In this document: one piece after another, positions 60,805 to 61,539 of the stretch
Position numbering within the stretch: the first letter of the stretch is position 1
How the letters are laid out: each line of letters starts with the position of its first letter
Assembly: GCA_020444075.1 (NCBI GenBank)
Contig: JAHLLR010000028.1
Coordinates: 1-61,539, forward strand
Direction: 5' to 3'
DNA from: Deltaproteobacteria bacterium
Lineage (GTDB): Bacteria > Desulfobacterota > Desulfobacteria > Desulfobacterales > Desulfosarcinaceae
DNA length: 61,539 bases
Notes under the pieces: generated by a model
The model's database searches: none
What the model saw: the letters and a program-made list of their open reading frames with translations, nothing else
Told to the model about the DNA's origin: nothing
Translations under genes and position numbers: made by a program

Positions 60805-61539
60805 GGCGGATCGTAAAAAAGGGCGTGCTGTATGTCTGCCGCTACCTTGATGGGCTTCTATTTCTTGCGTGGCTGGCTGGGCTGTGCGGACTGCTGCTTA
60901 CCGGGAACGACACGGCGTTCCTTCACCCACGGTTCCGACTTTTTTTAGGCGTTGGGGCCATACTGCTAATGGCATTTAGTCTTGTAATCCTGTTCGGCCC
61001 GAAACGGCATGATACCGGCTGGCCATTGGCGACGACAACCGGGCAGGCACTCGTAATCATGGCGCCGTTGCTTTTCCTGACCACCGTTGTCGATCAGGGA
61101 ATGGGAGCGTATGCGCTGACTAGGAAATTTACCGGTACGGAGCAGCAGACCCTGACCCGCCTGCTGGAAAGCGGAAAAAGAACCGCCGACGGGACGAGCC
61201 CAGCGCCCGTCATGTCGCTGCTGGATATCGCCCGGAAGATGAAGCAGATTGACGGCAGGCGGGTAATCACCGAAGGACTGGTCTACCGCCCCGACATCAT
61301 GCCGGAAAACTACCTGACCCTTTTCCGGTTCGCCATATTCTGCTGCGCGGCCGATGCCATGCCGGTGTGGGTGTTTGTGGAGAATGCGGGCGTGGCGGCC
61401 TTTACTGACGAAAACTGGATTCGCGTGGATGGGACCGTTCGGATTGTCAATTTCAACGGGACCGATGTGCCGGTGATCAGGGCCGACACCATCGTGAAAA
61501 AACCGGCACCGCCACCGGGTGAGCAGTATCTGTTTTTTT
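60801..61539 (+). CDS. TIGR03943/COG3689 family protein, 3' end cut by window
   Basis: At least 246 residues; the frame is still open at the window end. Two membrane helices at the N-terminus (about 19-37 and 47-66) and one near 77-95, then a soluble part: SLLDIARKMKQIDGRRVITEGLVYRPDIMPENYLTLFRFAIFCCAADAMPVWVFVE. Those CC and RFAIFCCAADA residues are typical of TIGR03943. This family is the usual partner of COG0701 permeases. It starts inside the previous stop (ATGA). No further gene fits in the remaining bases. Confidence 0.85.
   Translation, partial: MRRIVKKGVLYVCRYLDGLLFLAWLAGLCGLLLTGNDTAFLHPRFRLFLGVGAILLMAFSLVILFGPKRHDTGWPLATTTGQALVIMAPLLFLTTVVDQGMGAYALTRKFTGTEQQTLTRLLESGKRTADGTSPAPVMSLLDIARKMKQIDGRRVITEGLVYRPDIMPENYLTLFRFAIFCCAADAMPVWVFVENAGVAAFTDENWIRVDGTVRIVNFNGTDVPVIRADTIVKKPAPPPGEQYLFF

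Noticed and set aside
1-61539. CRISPR arrays, tRNA or rRNA genes, integrases
   Set aside because: None was seen on reading both strands; short RNAs could still be missed without a search.

Overview
The window looks like a chromosomal segment of a GC-rich, strictly anaerobic, sulfate-reducing bacterium of the Desulfobacterota (Desulfosarcina/Desulfobacteraceae-like). The reasons are a complete Tmc transmembrane redox complex with a tetraheme type II cytochrome c3, a soluble two-subunit periplasmic selenocysteine formate dehydrogenase of the Desulfovibrio type, many CCG-domain Fe-S proteins, a TRAP transporter, and polyhydroxyalkanoate genes. The taxonomic call is inference; there is no rRNA marker. 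No tRNA, rRNA, CRISPR array, integrase, transposase gene or prophage was seen.

Layout. 1-3245 (-): the cut end of a very large FAD / 4Fe-4S / CCG oxidoreductase. 3585-5070 (+): a TerB-like protein overlapping a cation/Ca2+ exchanger-like membrane protein. 5126-10044 (-): fdhE, fdhB and fdhA; fdhA is read through an in-frame UGA (Sec192). 10348-13683 (-): a 1.1 kilo-residue STAND ATPase / BTAD regulator. 13961-14102: a MITE-like palindrome, followed by a receiver-STAS protein. 15198-19397 (+): tmcD-tmcC-tmcB-tmcA and a receiver-only response regulator. 19863-25138 (-): a methyltransferase, an RluA-type pseudouridine synthase and a zinc-ribbon cyclase/ATPase/TPR protein. 25366-29112: a PHA locus (DUF3141 PhaC-like hydrolase, phaR, phasin, MaoC/PhaJ-like hydratase) with near-identical 15-bp putative PhaR boxes. 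29149-33902: a CBS protein, a membrane class III cyclase, a degenerate LysM/polysaccharide-deacetylase protein and a TPR lipoprotein. 34075-37382: pstSCAB. 37431-40836: PlsC-like and DagK-like lipid enzymes, a periplasmic solute-binding protein and an MBL-fold hydrolase.

41048-48216 (-) is a compact catabolic operon: nitrilase-type amidase, TRAP transporter (dctP, dctQ, dctM), DUF2848 protein, and 5-oxoprolinase subunits pxpA, pxpB, pxpC. 48525-56634 (+) is a MoxR/DUF58/DUF4381/Bat operon invaded by a 105-bp inverted repeat that encodes the new N-terminus of the DUF4381 protein. 56804-61539 (+) is a zinc-homeostasis operon: znuA, znuC, znuB, a Fur-family regulator (zur-like), a COG0701-type permease and a TIGR03943 partner that runs off the end.

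How the parts work together. Periplasmic FdhAB has no membrane subunit, so formate electrons should go to the periplasmic cytochrome c3 pool and through TmcA to TmcBCD. Having both modules within 13 kb, separated by a large transcription activator, suggests a local periplasmic electron-transfer hub. The most promising less-described systems are (i) the nitrilase-TRAP-DUF2848-PxpABC operon, a probable uptake and hydrolysis route for a lactam or amide; (ii) the DUF3141-PhaR-phasin locus with shared operators; and (iii) the cyclase / pseudo-deacetylase / TPR lipoprotein triad with overlapping genes. Several intergenic palindromes (142 bp, 105 bp and 59 bp) look like small dispersed repeats.
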